Below, piece after piece: positions 54,867 through 63,036 of a stretch of DNA of 64,000 bases. Positions within the stretch are counted from its first letter, which is position 1, and the number at the start of each line of letters is the position of its first letter. Source of the DNA: Cupriavidus oxalaticus (GTDB taxonomy: Bacteria > Pseudomonadota > Gammaproteobacteria > Burkholderiales > Burkholderiaceae). The stretch spans positions 186,001 through 250,000 of the forward strand of contig NZ_CP038636.1 of the NCBI RefSeq assembly GCF_004768545.1, written 5' to 3'. Position numbers and translations under genes: made by a program. The notes beneath the pieces were generated by a model. The model did no database searches. It was not told where the DNA came from and saw nothing but the letters and a program-made list of their open reading frames with translations.

Positions 54867-55985
54867 TCAGCCGGCCAGCGCCGCTTCCTTGCGTCCCGCC
54901 ACCAGGCAGGCGGCGACGATGTCGTCTTCGAGGTTGAGCGTGTACTGGCCATCCTTGTCGACGACAAGCTTGAGGAAATCCAGCACGTTGCGCGCATAGA
55001 GCGCCGAGGCGTCGGCCGCCACCATGCTGGCCAGGTTGGTATGGCCGATGAGGGTGACGCCATGGCGCTCGACCACTTCGTCGGCCACCGTCAGCGGGCA
55101 GTTGCCGCCCTGCGCGGCGGCCAGGTCGACCACCACCGAGCCCGGCTTCATCTGCTGCACGGTCGCTTCCTGCAGCAGCACCGGCGCCTTGCGGCCCGGG
55201 ATCAGCGCGGTGGTGATGACGATGTCGGCCTGGATCGCGCGCTGGTGCACCAGCTCGGCCTGGCGCTTCATCCAGTCCGGCGGCATCGGCCGCGCATAGC
55301 CGCCCACGCCCTGCGCGATCTCGCGCTCTTCGTCGGTCAGGAACGGCACGTCGAGGAACTTGCCGCCGAGCGATTCGATCTGCTCCTTGACCGCGGGGCG
55401 CACGTCGGACGCTTCGATCACCGCGCCCAGCCGCTTGGCGGTGGCGATCGCCTGCAGGCCGGCGACGCCGGCGCCCAGGATCAGCACGCGCGCAGCCTTG
55501 ACGGTACCGGCGGCGGTCATCAGCATCGGCATGAAGCGCTGGTAGTGGTGCGCGGCCACCAGCACGGCCTTGTAGCCGGCGATGTTGGCCTGCGACGACA
55601 GCACGTCCATGCTCTGCGCGCGCGTGGTGCGCGGCGCGGCTTCGAGCGCGAAGGCGGTGATGCCGGCAGCGGACATGCGTGCCTTGTTCTTGTCATCGAA
55701 CGGATTGAGCATGCCCACCAGCACCGCGCCCGGCTTCATGTGCGCCAGCTCGGTGATCTCGGGCGCGCGCACCTTCAGCACTAGGTCGGCGCCAAGCGCC
55801 TCGGCGGCCGTGCTGATGGTCGCGCCGACGGCCTCATAGGCACTGTCGGGCTGACTGGCGCGTACGCCTGCACCCGCCTGCACCAAAACCTTGTGGCCCT
55901 GCGCGACGTACTTCCTGACAGTCTCGGGGGTGGCGGCGACGCGAGTTTCGCCGGCCCGCGTCTCGCGCGGGATACCTATGTACAT
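54867..55985 (-). CDS. pntAA: NAD(P) transhydrogenase subunit alpha part 1
   Basis: 372 residues, soluble NAD-binding domain I. Related to alanine dehydrogenase: [20 protein letters not shown] at the start, NAD fold in [20 protein letters not shown], the mobile-loop region [20 protein letters not shown], and [18 protein letters not shown]. First gene of pntAA-pntAB-pntB on the minus strand; ribosome site AGGAGGC. Confidence 0.97.
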   Translation of the reverse strand: MYIGIPRETRAGETRVAATPETVRKYVAQGHKVLVQAGAGVRASQPDSAYEAVGATISTAAEALGADLVLKVRAPEITELAHMKPGAVLVGMLNPFDDKNKARMSAAGITAFALEAAPRTTRAQSMDVLSSQANIAGYKAVLVAAHHYQRFMPMLMTAAGTVKAARVLILGAGVAGLQAIATAKRLGAVIEASDVRPAVKEQIESLGGKFLDVPFLTDEEREIAQGVGGYARPMPPDWMKRQAELVHQRAIQADIVITTALIPGRKAPVLLQEATVQQMKPGSVVVDLAAAQGGNCPLTVADEVVERHGVTLIGHTNLASMVAADASALYARNVLDFLKLVVDKDGQYTLNLEDDIVAACLVAGRKEAALAG

Positions 55986-56059
55986 CTCTGCCTCCTTGGA
56001 TGATGATCGATGTTGGGTCGCGGGCGGCCGGGAATACCGACCGCGCCCCGCGTGCGGGA

Positions 56060-57118
56060 CTAGAAAATATGCTTCATGCCCGCTGCCAGGCCGGTCTGTC
56101 CCACGCCTGGCGCGACCTTGGTCGCACTCGCCACGCCCAGCGTCGAGCGGCCCGCGTTGTCCATGTAGGACGCGTTGACATAAAGCTCCGTGCGCTTCGA
56201 CAGGTTGTACGCCGCCTGCAGCACGTAGCTGGTGGCGTCGTCAGCCGAGTCACGGTTATCCGTCCGGTAGATGCCGGCGCGCAACGTCAGTGCCGGCCTT
56301 GCCGCGTAGGCACCACCCAGCCAGTAGAGATGGGAGCGGCTGCTGATGGGCGCGCCCAGTCCGTTCTGCAGGAACCGGTATCCGGCCTCGGCAGTGAAGG
56401 GACCGCTGGTGTAGAGCAGTCCCGCTGCGTAGCGGCGTTCAATGTTGCCGGCCGTGGCCGTGGATGTGCCGCGGCGCTGGTCATAGGCAATGGCCAGTCC
56501 GAACTTGCCGACGGTGTACGAGGCGCCGGCGCCGATTTCCTGGCCGACGCGCGGCGCGCCGGGGACTTCGCCGCCGTTGGCGATGGTCGAGTCGTAGCCG
56601 GTGCTGTACAGCCCGCTGATGGTCAGTTCGCCGAAGTTGCCCGTGTACTTGATGGCATTGTCGGCCCGACCCGCGAACTGCGCATCGTGGGCAAGCACGG
56701 AGTACGGCGCATAGCGGTTTGCGTCAAAGGGGATGAAGAAATCGAAGAGGATATTGTTCTGGCGCCCGAGCGTGACCTGGCCCCAAGGCCCCGCGATGCC
56801 GACGAATGCCTGCCGGCCGAACAGGCGGCCGCCAAATCCGGCCATGCCGGTGTCCGTCAGGAAGCCGCTCTCCAGCACAAAGATCGCGCTCATGTCCGCG
56901 CCCAGTGCCTCCTTGCCCCGCATGCCCCACCGCGATGCCGCGGTGTTTCCGGAGGTGGCCCGGTATGCGGACCCCGAGCCATTCGTGCCGGCATGGCTGA
57001 CATACTCCACGCCGGCATCCATGACGCCGTATAGCGTGACGCTCGACTGCGCCTGTGCCGTCGCGGCAAGCAGGCACCCCACTGATGCCGCAATGGCGCA
57101 CTTTCCTGATGTTTTCAT
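56060..57118 (-). CDS. Gram-negative porin (OmpC/Burkholderia type)
   Basis: 352 residues. Signal peptide ends ATAQAQ, then SSVTLYGVMDAGVEYVSH, the first beta strand typical of beta-proteobacterial porins. Loop 3/constriction segment near GRQAFVGIAGPWGQVTLGRQ. It alternates strands throughout and ends KHIF with the terminal Phe needed for outer-membrane assembly. General or substrate-specific channel. It lies about 200 bases downstream of the D-amino acid dehydrogenase gene on the same strand and may serve that cluster. Confidence 0.94.
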   Translation of the reverse strand: MKTSGKCAIAASVGCLLAATAQAQSSVTLYGVMDAGVEYVSHAGTNGSGSAYRATSGNTAASRWGMRGKEALGADMSAIFVLESGFLTDTGMAGFGGRLFGRQAFVGIAGPWGQVTLGRQNNILFDFFIPFDANRYAPYSVLAHDAQFAGRADNAIKYTGNFGELTISGLYSTGYDSTIANGGEVPGAPRVGQEIGAGASYTVGKFGLAIAYDQRRGTSTATAGNIERRYAAGLLYTSGPFTAEAGYRFLQNGLGAPISSRSHLYWLGGAYAARPALTLRAGIYRTDNRDSADDATSYVLQAAYNLSKRTELYVNASYMDNAGRSTLGVASATKVAPGVGQTGLAAGMKHIF

Positions 57119-57321
57119 CGTTCTCCTCCGTATGTATGTTCGATTTGATGCCCGTGCAGGGCAGCGCCCGCCACAGCCGGGGCACGGGCGATGCGGCGAT
57201 AGCTGGTGATGCGGCTATGGCGGTTCAGCGGGCGGGCGCGTCACGCAGGCGCTGCCATCCGCGCCGATGGCACTCGGCCCGAACGGGGCCGCCGCTGCCG
57301 GCGGCCGTGCAAGTCACTGGA

Positions 57322-58626
57322 TCAGGCCACGCGCGCCGGCGTGCGTCCGGCGCGGTGCATGCCGAAGCGCTCGACGGTCAGTCCGTCCATGTCGATCTCC
57401 GGCGGCTTGCCGGAGACCGCGTCGGCAACAAGCCGGCCGGTTCCGCACGCCTGTGTCCAGCCATTGGAGCCGTGGCCAGCATTCAGGTAGAGGCCCTGCA
57501 GCGGTGTCGCGCCGAGGATGGGCGGCCCGTCCGGCGTCATCGGACGAAGCCCGGCCCACGACGTGGCCGCGGCATAGTCGAGGCCGCGTGGAAAGAGCCG
57601 TCGCGTCAGTGCCGACAGCAGTTCCGTGCGGACCCGTCGCACCGACAGGTCGTATCCGACGAACTCGGCCATTCCCGCGACGCGCAACTTGTCGCCCAGG
57701 CGGGTCAGCATGATCTTGTTGTGCTCGTCCATGATCGCCATGCGCGGTGCAGCCCCGGTGTCGGCAATGGGGATCGTGATCGAATAGCCCTTGAGCGGAT
57801 AGATCGGGATCCGCAGGCCTGCAGTAGCGAGCAGCGCGGGCGCCTGGCAGCCGAGCGCCACCACGCAGGCATCGGCGTGCCGCTGTTCCGTCTGCCCGCC
57901 ATGCGTGATCTCGACGCTGCGAAGGCGGCCGTGCGCATGGACGAGGCGGGTTGCCGAAGCGCCGTACTGAAACGACACGCCGCGACGGGAAAGATAGCTG
58001 GCAAGGCCGGCGCAGAACTTTGCGCTGTCGCCTGAGGCATCGTCCGGCAGATGCAGTGCGCCTTGCCATGCGGCGGCAGACGCCCGCAGCGATGGTTCGA
58101 GCGCCATGGCTTCATCGCGCCCGATCATTCGCCACGGCACCTGGAACTGACTGAGTGTGCGCGTGGCCAGCTGTGCCAGTTCGACTTCCTGGTCGGTTTC
58201 GAGCAATTGCAGCGTGCCGTCGCGGTGAAAGCCGAAGTTGAGTTCCGGCACTTCGTCACGCAAGACCTGCATGCAGCGCATGCTGTAGTGCGCCATGCGC
58301 TGCATGCGCGCCTTGTTGATGCCGAAGCGCTGCACATTGCATTCCTTGAGCCATTGGGCGAGCCAGCGCAGGCGCTCGGCATCCGGCATCATCGAAAAGC
58401 GCACCGGCGCATGCTTTTGCAGGGCCATGCGCAGCACCTTGTACGGCATGCCCGGCGACGCCCACGGGCCGGCAAAGCCGGGGCAAAGGCCCCCTGCATT
58501 GCCGAAGCTCGATCCCATCCCCGGCCCCGTTTGCCGCTCCAGCACGGTCACCTCATGGCCGTCGCGCCACAGGTGGTAGGCGGCGGATACGCCGGCGACG
58601 CCGGCGCCAAGCACTAGTACGCGCAT
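57322..58626 (-). CDS. FAD-dependent D-amino acid dehydrogenase family protein (DadA-like)
   Basis: 434 residues. The N-terminal dinucleotide fold MRVLVLGAGVAGVSAAYHLW ends with the Glu of TVLERQTGPG; GSSFGNAGGLCPGF is the DadA FAD loop. Near the C-terminus stand SWAGLRPMTPDGPPILGATP and LYLNAGHGSNGWTQACGTGR, which bind FAD and close the active site. Oxidises a D-amino acid or cyclic imino acid to the 2-oxo or imine form. ATG at 58626; a long upstream frame is discarded because it overlaps the Bug gene. 23 bases after the Bug stop, so co-transcribed. Confidence 0.92.
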   Translation of the reverse strand: MRVLVLGAGVAGVSAAYHLWRDGHEVTVLERQTGPGMGSSFGNAGGLCPGFAGPWASPGMPYKVLRMALQKHAPVRFSMMPDAERLRWLAQWLKECNVQRFGINKARMQRMAHYSMRCMQVLRDEVPELNFGFHRDGTLQLLETDQEVELAQLATRTLSQFQVPWRMIGRDEAMALEPSLRASAAAWQGALHLPDDASGDSAKFCAGLASYLSRRGVSFQYGASATRLVHAHGRLRSVEITHGGQTEQRHADACVVALGCQAPALLATAGLRIPIYPLKGYSITIPIADTGAAPRMAIMDEHNKIMLTRLGDKLRVAGMAEFVGYDLSVRRVRTELLSALTRRLFPRGLDYAAATSWAGLRPMTPDGPPILGATPLQGLYLNAGHGSNGWTQACGTGRLVADAVSGKPPEIDMDGLTVERFGMHRAGRTPARVA

Positions 58627-58649
58627 GTCTGCTGCCCCGCTCCAAGGAT

Positions 58650-59681
58650 TCAGTCGGCCGTGATGTGTGCACGATTGATGATCGCGCGATAGCGCCTGGT
58701 TTCGCTGTCGATGTATTTCTCGAACTCGCCGCCATCCTTGTAGGCGCTCTCGAATCCCAGTCCGTTCAGGCGATCCTTGATGTCCGGCGACGACATGATC
58801 CTCGCCGAGGCGCTGTCGAGCTTCTTCCTGATCCCATCGGGCAGCCTGGCCGGCGCCCACAGGCCGTACCAGGAATAGAACTCGAAGTTCTTGAATCCCG
58901 CTTCCTGCATGGTCGGGACCTCCGGTAACAACGGGCTGCGCGTGCGCCCGGTCACCGCGATCGCGCGCAGCTTGCCGGACTTGACCCCGGGCAGCGAGGA
59001 GAGCATGGGATCCATCATCCCCTGGGCCTGGCCGCTCATGAGGTCGGTCAGCGCCGGACCGCCGCCTTTGTACAGGGCAATGGGCACCTGCAGGTCCGCG
59101 ATGCCGCTGTCATACATGAACTGGGACAGGGCCAGGTGGCCGGCGGAGCCGTTGCCGCTGGTCGCGAAGTTGTACTGCCTGGGGTTGGCTTTCACGGCGC
59201 GCGCCAGTGCCTGCGGCGAGTTCGCCGGCACCTGCGGATTCACGCTAAAGATCAGCGCGCCTTGCGCGAGCATGCTGACCGCCGTGAAATCCTTGACCGC
59301 ATCAAACTTGATGGTCTTCCGATAGAGCATCGGATTGATGTTGTGGATCGAAGCGTTGATGTACAGGGTGTAGCCGTCTGCCGGCGCGCGGGCGACGATG
59401 CCGGCCCCGACAAGGCCCGATGCGCCCGGCCGGTTGTCGACAATGACGGTCTGCTTCAGCTCCTGGCCGAGCTTCATTGCGAACACGCGTGCAAGGCCGT
59501 CCACCGAGCCGCCAGGCGCATGCGGCACGACAACGGTGATCGTACGGACGGGGTAGGTGCTGTCAGGCCTGGATTCTGCTTTTGCGACGCCCGCGGACGT
59601 CAGGACGGACAGGAGGAGGATGCCCACGCGTACGACGGGCATGTGGCGGGAACGGATCTGGGTGAGGGGGCGTGGTTGCAT
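58650..59681 (-). CDS. Bug/TctC-family periplasmic substrate-binding protein
   Basis: 343 residues. Signal peptide VGILLLSVLTSAGVAKA (start at 59681 or Met14). Motifs: YPVRTITVVVPHAPGGSVDG, VDNRPGASGLVGAGIVARAP, ADGYTLYINASIHNI and YKGGGPALTDLMSGQAQGMM. Third intact Bug gene of the window and the only one inside this amino-acid-type cluster, so its ligand may be the D-amino acid or its precursor. Confidence 0.93.
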   Translation of the reverse strand: MQPRPLTQIRSRHMPVVRVGILLLSVLTSAGVAKAESRPDSTYPVRTITVVVPHAPGGSVDGLARVFAMKLGQELKQTVIVDNRPGASGLVGAGIVARAPADGYTLYINASIHNINPMLYRKTIKFDAVKDFTAVSMLAQGALIFSVNPQVPANSPQALARAVKANPRQYNFATSGNGSAGHLALSQFMYDSGIADLQVPIALYKGGGPALTDLMSGQAQGMMDPMLSSLPGVKSGKLRAIAVTGRTRSPLLPEVPTMQEAGFKNFEFYSWYGLWAPARLPDGIRKKLDSASARIMSSPDIKDRLNGLGFESAYKDGGEFEKYIDSETRRYRAIINRAHITAD

Positions 59682-59791
59682 GGCCGGATCAACGTAACTT
59701 GCTGGACAGGGGACGGCAGCGCCATCGCGCGCGATGACGCGGGGCGCGGCGGGCGGCGCTGCCTTGGAATGGCTTCCGTGAAGCTGGTGGC

Positions 59792-60571
59792 TCAGAAGGT
59801 GCCGGGGTAAGCTGCACCGTCGATCAGGATGTTCTGACCGCAGATATAGCTCGCGTGCCCGGAGCAGATGAAGGCGCAGAGTGCGCCGAGCTCTTCCGGC
59901 CGGCCATAGCGGCCAGCCGGGTTGTTGGCGCCGCGTTCGTTCCAGAGTTGCTCGAAGCTCTTGCCGGTCGATTCCAGCATGCCTTCGATGTGGTGGCGCT
60001 GGGCATCGGTCGCAAACACGCCCGGGAGCAGGTTGTTGATCGTGACGTTATGGCGAACCGTCTGGCGCGCAAGCCCTGCGACGAAGCCGACGAGGCCAGA
60101 GCGCGCGCCATTGGACAGGCCTAGTTCCAGCTGCGGCGTCTTCACGCTGCGCGAGACGATATTCACGATGCGGCCGAAGCGGCGTTCGATCATGCCGTCC
60201 ACGGTGCGCCGGATCATGTCGATCGGCCCGATCATCATGGCATCGATCGCGGCGTGCCAGTCCGCCGTTGTCCACTGGCGAAAATCACCGGGCGGGGCAC
60301 CATCCGCATTGTTGACCAAGATGTCGGGGGCGGGGCATGCCGCCAGCGCGGCGGCGCGCCCCTCGTCCGTGGTGATGTCCGCTACCACGTAGCGGACATC
60401 ACCACCCGTCGCGGCGCCGATTTCCGCTGCCGCCGCGGCCAGCATGCTCTCCGTGCGGGCGGCGATGAATACCTTCACGCCTTCCGCCGCCAGTTGGTGC
60501 GCGCAAGCGCGCCCCATGCCCTTGCTCCCGCCGAAGACGAGTGCATGGCGCCCTGCAATGCCGAGGTCCAT
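59792..60571 (-). CDS. SDR-family oxidoreductase with altered catalytic residues
   Basis: 259 residues. NAD(P) site HALVFGGSKGMGRACAHQLA, then ILVNNADGAPPGDF. The catalytic Ser is in IVNIVSRSVKTPQ. The usual Tyr-x-x-x-Lys is replaced: the aligned stretch is LELGLSNGARSGLVGFVAGL, giving Ser in the Tyr place and Arg in the Lys place. ILIDGAAYPGTF ends the protein. The fold is intact, but classical dehydrogenase chemistry is doubtful unless other residues take over. ATG at 60571. It sits 19 bases after the DapA-family gene. Confidence 0.88.
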   Translation of the reverse strand: MDLGIAGRHALVFGGSKGMGRACAHQLAAEGVKVFIAARTESMLAAAAAEIGAATGGDVRYVVADITTDEGRAAALAACPAPDILVNNADGAPPGDFRQWTTADWHAAIDAMMIGPIDMIRRTVDGMIERRFGRIVNIVSRSVKTPQLELGLSNGARSGLVGFVAGLARQTVRHNVTINNLLPGVFATDAQRHHIEGMLESTGKSFEQLWNERGANNPAGRYGRPEELGALCAFICSGHASYICGQNILIDGAAYPGTF

Positions 60572-60590
60572 TGATCGCTCCCGGTTCGGT

Positions 60591-61526
60591 TCAGACGGCC
60601 TTGAGCAGCGGCGACGACCAGCCGTACTTCCGGTCGAGTTCAAGCTCCTTGATGACGCGCAGGCCGCGCAGCAGGGGCTCGCCTTCCAGTCCGGTGAGCG
60701 GCTTGCGCAGTTCGCCCGAAGGCAGGCCCACCGCCTTCATCAGCGACTTGATCGCTACCGGGTTGATGGCCGAGTAGGCGTAGTGCAGCAACTGCAGGTT
60801 CTGCAGGTAGGCCTGGTGGAAGCCGGCCGCGGTGTCGGGGGATGTCCACGGACGCGAGATCTGCGTCAGCTCCGCCGGGGCGATATTGCCGGTCATGTTC
60901 GCGGTGCCATGGCCGCCCAGGCTCATGGTTGGAACGACCAGGCCAAGGTTGGGCGAGTCGCAGCACATCACCGAGACGTCCGGCGCGCCGCGCAGCACTT
61001 GCGCTACCTGTCCCACGCGCGTCGTCGACTCCTTGTGGACGACATAGTTGGGATGCCTGAAGATGCGCAGCAGGCTGTCCCAATGCAGGTCGGTCTTCAC
61101 GCGCGGCGGGTTGTTGTAGATGCCGAGGGGCAGGTCGGTCTCGTCGGCCACTTCCAGGAAGTAGCTTTCGATATCGGCCTCCGGCGCGCAGATGTAGGCG
61201 GGCGCGGCGATGATGGCGCCATCCGCGCCGTTGGCCCTGGCAAAGCGCAGGTAGTCCTTGGTGGTCTGGGTGTTGTTGCCGGTGCAGCCATAGAACAGCT
61301 TCATCTTGCCGGTCTTCATCTTCGCGGTTTCCACGATGATGGCCTCGCGCTCTTTTTGCGAAAGCATCGAGACCTCGCCTGTGGATCCCATGATCAGTAC
61401 CGCCGAGGTGCCGTGGCGCTCCTGGAAATCCAGCAGTTCGCGAAAGGCGCCGAAGTCCGGGCTGCCGTCCTTGGCAAAGGGCGTGATCAGGGCAACAAAG
61501 GACCCTTCAATCTTCATCTTGCTCAT
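60591..61526 (-). CDS. DapA-family lyase (dihydrodipicolinate synthase/N-acetylneuraminate lyase superfamily)
   Basis: 311 residues, class I aldolase barrel. FVALITPFAKDGSPDFGAF at the start, IMGSTGEVSMLSQKEREAII (substrate carboxylate loop), LPLGIYNNPPRVKTDLHWD (catalytic Tyr) and NYVVHKESTTRVGQV (Schiff-base Lys). Substrates in the family include 2-oxo sugar acids and pyrroline-4-hydroxy-2-carboxylate; which applies is not clear. The context, with a D-amino acid dehydrogenase and a Bug receptor, points to catabolism. ATG at 61526 after CGGAGA. Confidence 0.9.
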   Translation of the reverse strand: MSKMKIEGSFVALITPFAKDGSPDFGAFRELLDFQERHGTSAVLIMGSTGEVSMLSQKEREAIIVETAKMKTGKMKLFYGCTGNNTQTTKDYLRFARANGADGAIIAAPAYICAPEADIESYFLEVADETDLPLGIYNNPPRVKTDLHWDSLLRIFRHPNYVVHKESTTRVGQVAQVLRGAPDVSVMCCDSPNLGLVVPTMSLGGHGTANMTGNIAPAELTQISRPWTSPDTAAGFHQAYLQNLQLLHYAYSAINPVAIKSLMKAVGLPSGELRKPLTGLEGEPLLRGLRVIKELELDRKYGWSSPLLKAV

Positions 61527-61600
61527 GTCTGTCTCCGTCGTGGATTCGTGTAGGGGAGGGGTAAGTGCCGGAAACACCCGGCTTTAGGCTGCGTTGTCGT

Positions 61601-62830
61601 TCAGGTCGGGCAAGCTTGGTCGGCCTGGGCGTCCTGCAAGGCCTCCCCGCTGGATTCATGCGCGGAAAGCGCCATCAGGCCGCGCTGCAGATCGTCGATG
61701 AGGTCTTGCGGGTCTTCGAGACCCACATGCAGGCGCACGGCTTGCCCTTGATGCGGCCAGCGCGCGCCGGTGCAGTTCTTTCCCGGCGTGAACGGGATGG
61801 CGAGGCTTTCATAGCCGCCCCAGGAAACCCCCAGGCCAAAGTGCTCCAGTGCGTCGATGAAGGCGGCGAGTGATGCTTTCGAGCTCGTGCGCAGCACTAC
61901 GGAAAACAGGCCGCAGGCACCGGTGAAGTCGCGCTTCCACAGCACGTGGCCGGGATGGGACGGCAGCGCGGGATGCAGCACTGCCTCGACCTGCGGCTGG
62001 CGCTCAAGCCATTGGGCGACGCGCAGTCCGGATTCCCAGTGGCGCTGGAGCCGCACCGCCATCGTGCGCAGGCCGCGCAGTGCCAGGTAGATGTCGTCCG
62101 GCCCCGCGGTCTGTCCCATGTCCTGCGTGGTCTGCTTGATCAGCGGCCAGGTATCCCGATTGCATGTGACCACGCCGAGCATGGCGTCGGAATGGCCGAC
62201 GATGTACTTGGTGGCGGCCTGGATCGAAACGTCGACGCCGTGGGCGAAAGGCTTGAAGAAGAGCGGCGTTCCCCACGTGTTGTCCATGACCACGACGGCG
62301 CCATGTCGATGTGCGGCCGCCGAAATGGCCGCTATGTCTTGAATCTCAAACGTCTCTGACCCCGGTGATTCGACGTATACGACACGCGTGTTGAGTCGTA
62401 GCAATGACTCGATCGGCGTGCTGCCGACGGGATCGTAGGTCTCGACTTCGACGCCGAACCGCGTCAGGACGCGCTCCAGGAAAGCGCGAGTTGGCGAATA
62501 GGCGCTGTCGGTGATCAGCACGTGGTCACCGGCCGACAGCAGCGCCGTCAGCGCGGTGCTGATCGCCGCGAGGCCGGATGGAAACACCAGCGACCGGTAT
62601 CCGCCTTCCAGCGCGGCAACGGCTTCTTCCAGCGCGTGGGTGGTGGGCGTGCCGTAGCGGCCGTAGGTCGTCGCACCAGGCTCTTCCGCAGCGCGGGCGC
62701 GCTTCATTTCCTCCCATTCGGCCATTGACCCGGCAAGGATGGTCGATGCCCTGAAGATCGGCGTGTTGACGACCCCGCCGAAACGTGCCGGGTGACGGCC
62801 GGCGCATACTAACTGAGTGCTTTCTTTCAT
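61601..62830 (-). CDS. Cys/Met-metabolism PLP enzyme (cystathionine beta-lyase-like)
   Basis: 409 residues, fold-type I PLP enzyme. YGRYGTPTTHALEEAVAALE contains the Tyr/Arg pair that contacts the neighbouring subunit. SGLAAISTALTALLSAGDHV follows; Asp of the pyridine nitrogen is in VVVMDNTWGTPLFFKPFAHG and the Schiff-base Lys in DVSIQAATKYIVGHSDAMLG. The C-terminus has SWGGYESLAIPFT. The variant is closest to MetC-type beta-lyases that split S-containing amino acids to pyruvate, ammonia and a thiol. First gene of the minus-strand cluster. Confidence 0.92.
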   Translation of the reverse strand: MKESTQLVCAGRHPARFGGVVNTPIFRASTILAGSMAEWEEMKRARAAEEPGATTYGRYGTPTTHALEEAVAALEGGYRSLVFPSGLAAISTALTALLSAGDHVLITDSAYSPTRAFLERVLTRFGVEVETYDPVGSTPIESLLRLNTRVVYVESPGSETFEIQDIAAISAAAHRHGAVVVMDNTWGTPLFFKPFAHGVDVSIQAATKYIVGHSDAMLGVVTCNRDTWPLIKQTTQDMGQTAGPDDIYLALRGLRTMAVRLQRHWESGLRVAQWLERQPQVEAVLHPALPSHPGHVLWKRDFTGACGLFSVVLRTSSKASLAAFIDALEHFGLGVSWGGYESLAIPFTPGKNCTGARWPHQGQAVRLHVGLEDPQDLIDDLQRGLMALSAHESSGEALQDAQADQACPT

Positions 62831-63036
62831 CGAATCTCCGTAGCTGAGCGGTGCGGCTTTCGTGTGGTGATCGCCGCTGGAATGTCGATCAGCTTAGGGA
62901 TGCGTGCGGAGAAAATTCATCTCATTCCACTTGAGTATCTCATCCAAAAGAGAAAAAAATGCTCGCGCGGCCGGCCCAACATTGGGTGCTTGCGCCGCCC
63001 ATAGCGGGCGTCTGTATTCCGGTGGAGGAGACCAAC
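62831..63036. promoter_or_regulatory. Divergent promoter region
   Basis: 206 bases between the PLP enzyme gene (minus) and the molybdopterin oxidoreductase gene (plus). It should hold promoters for both. TGAGTATCTCATCC near 62931-62944 is a partial dyad. No regulator gene is adjacent. Confidence 0.4.
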
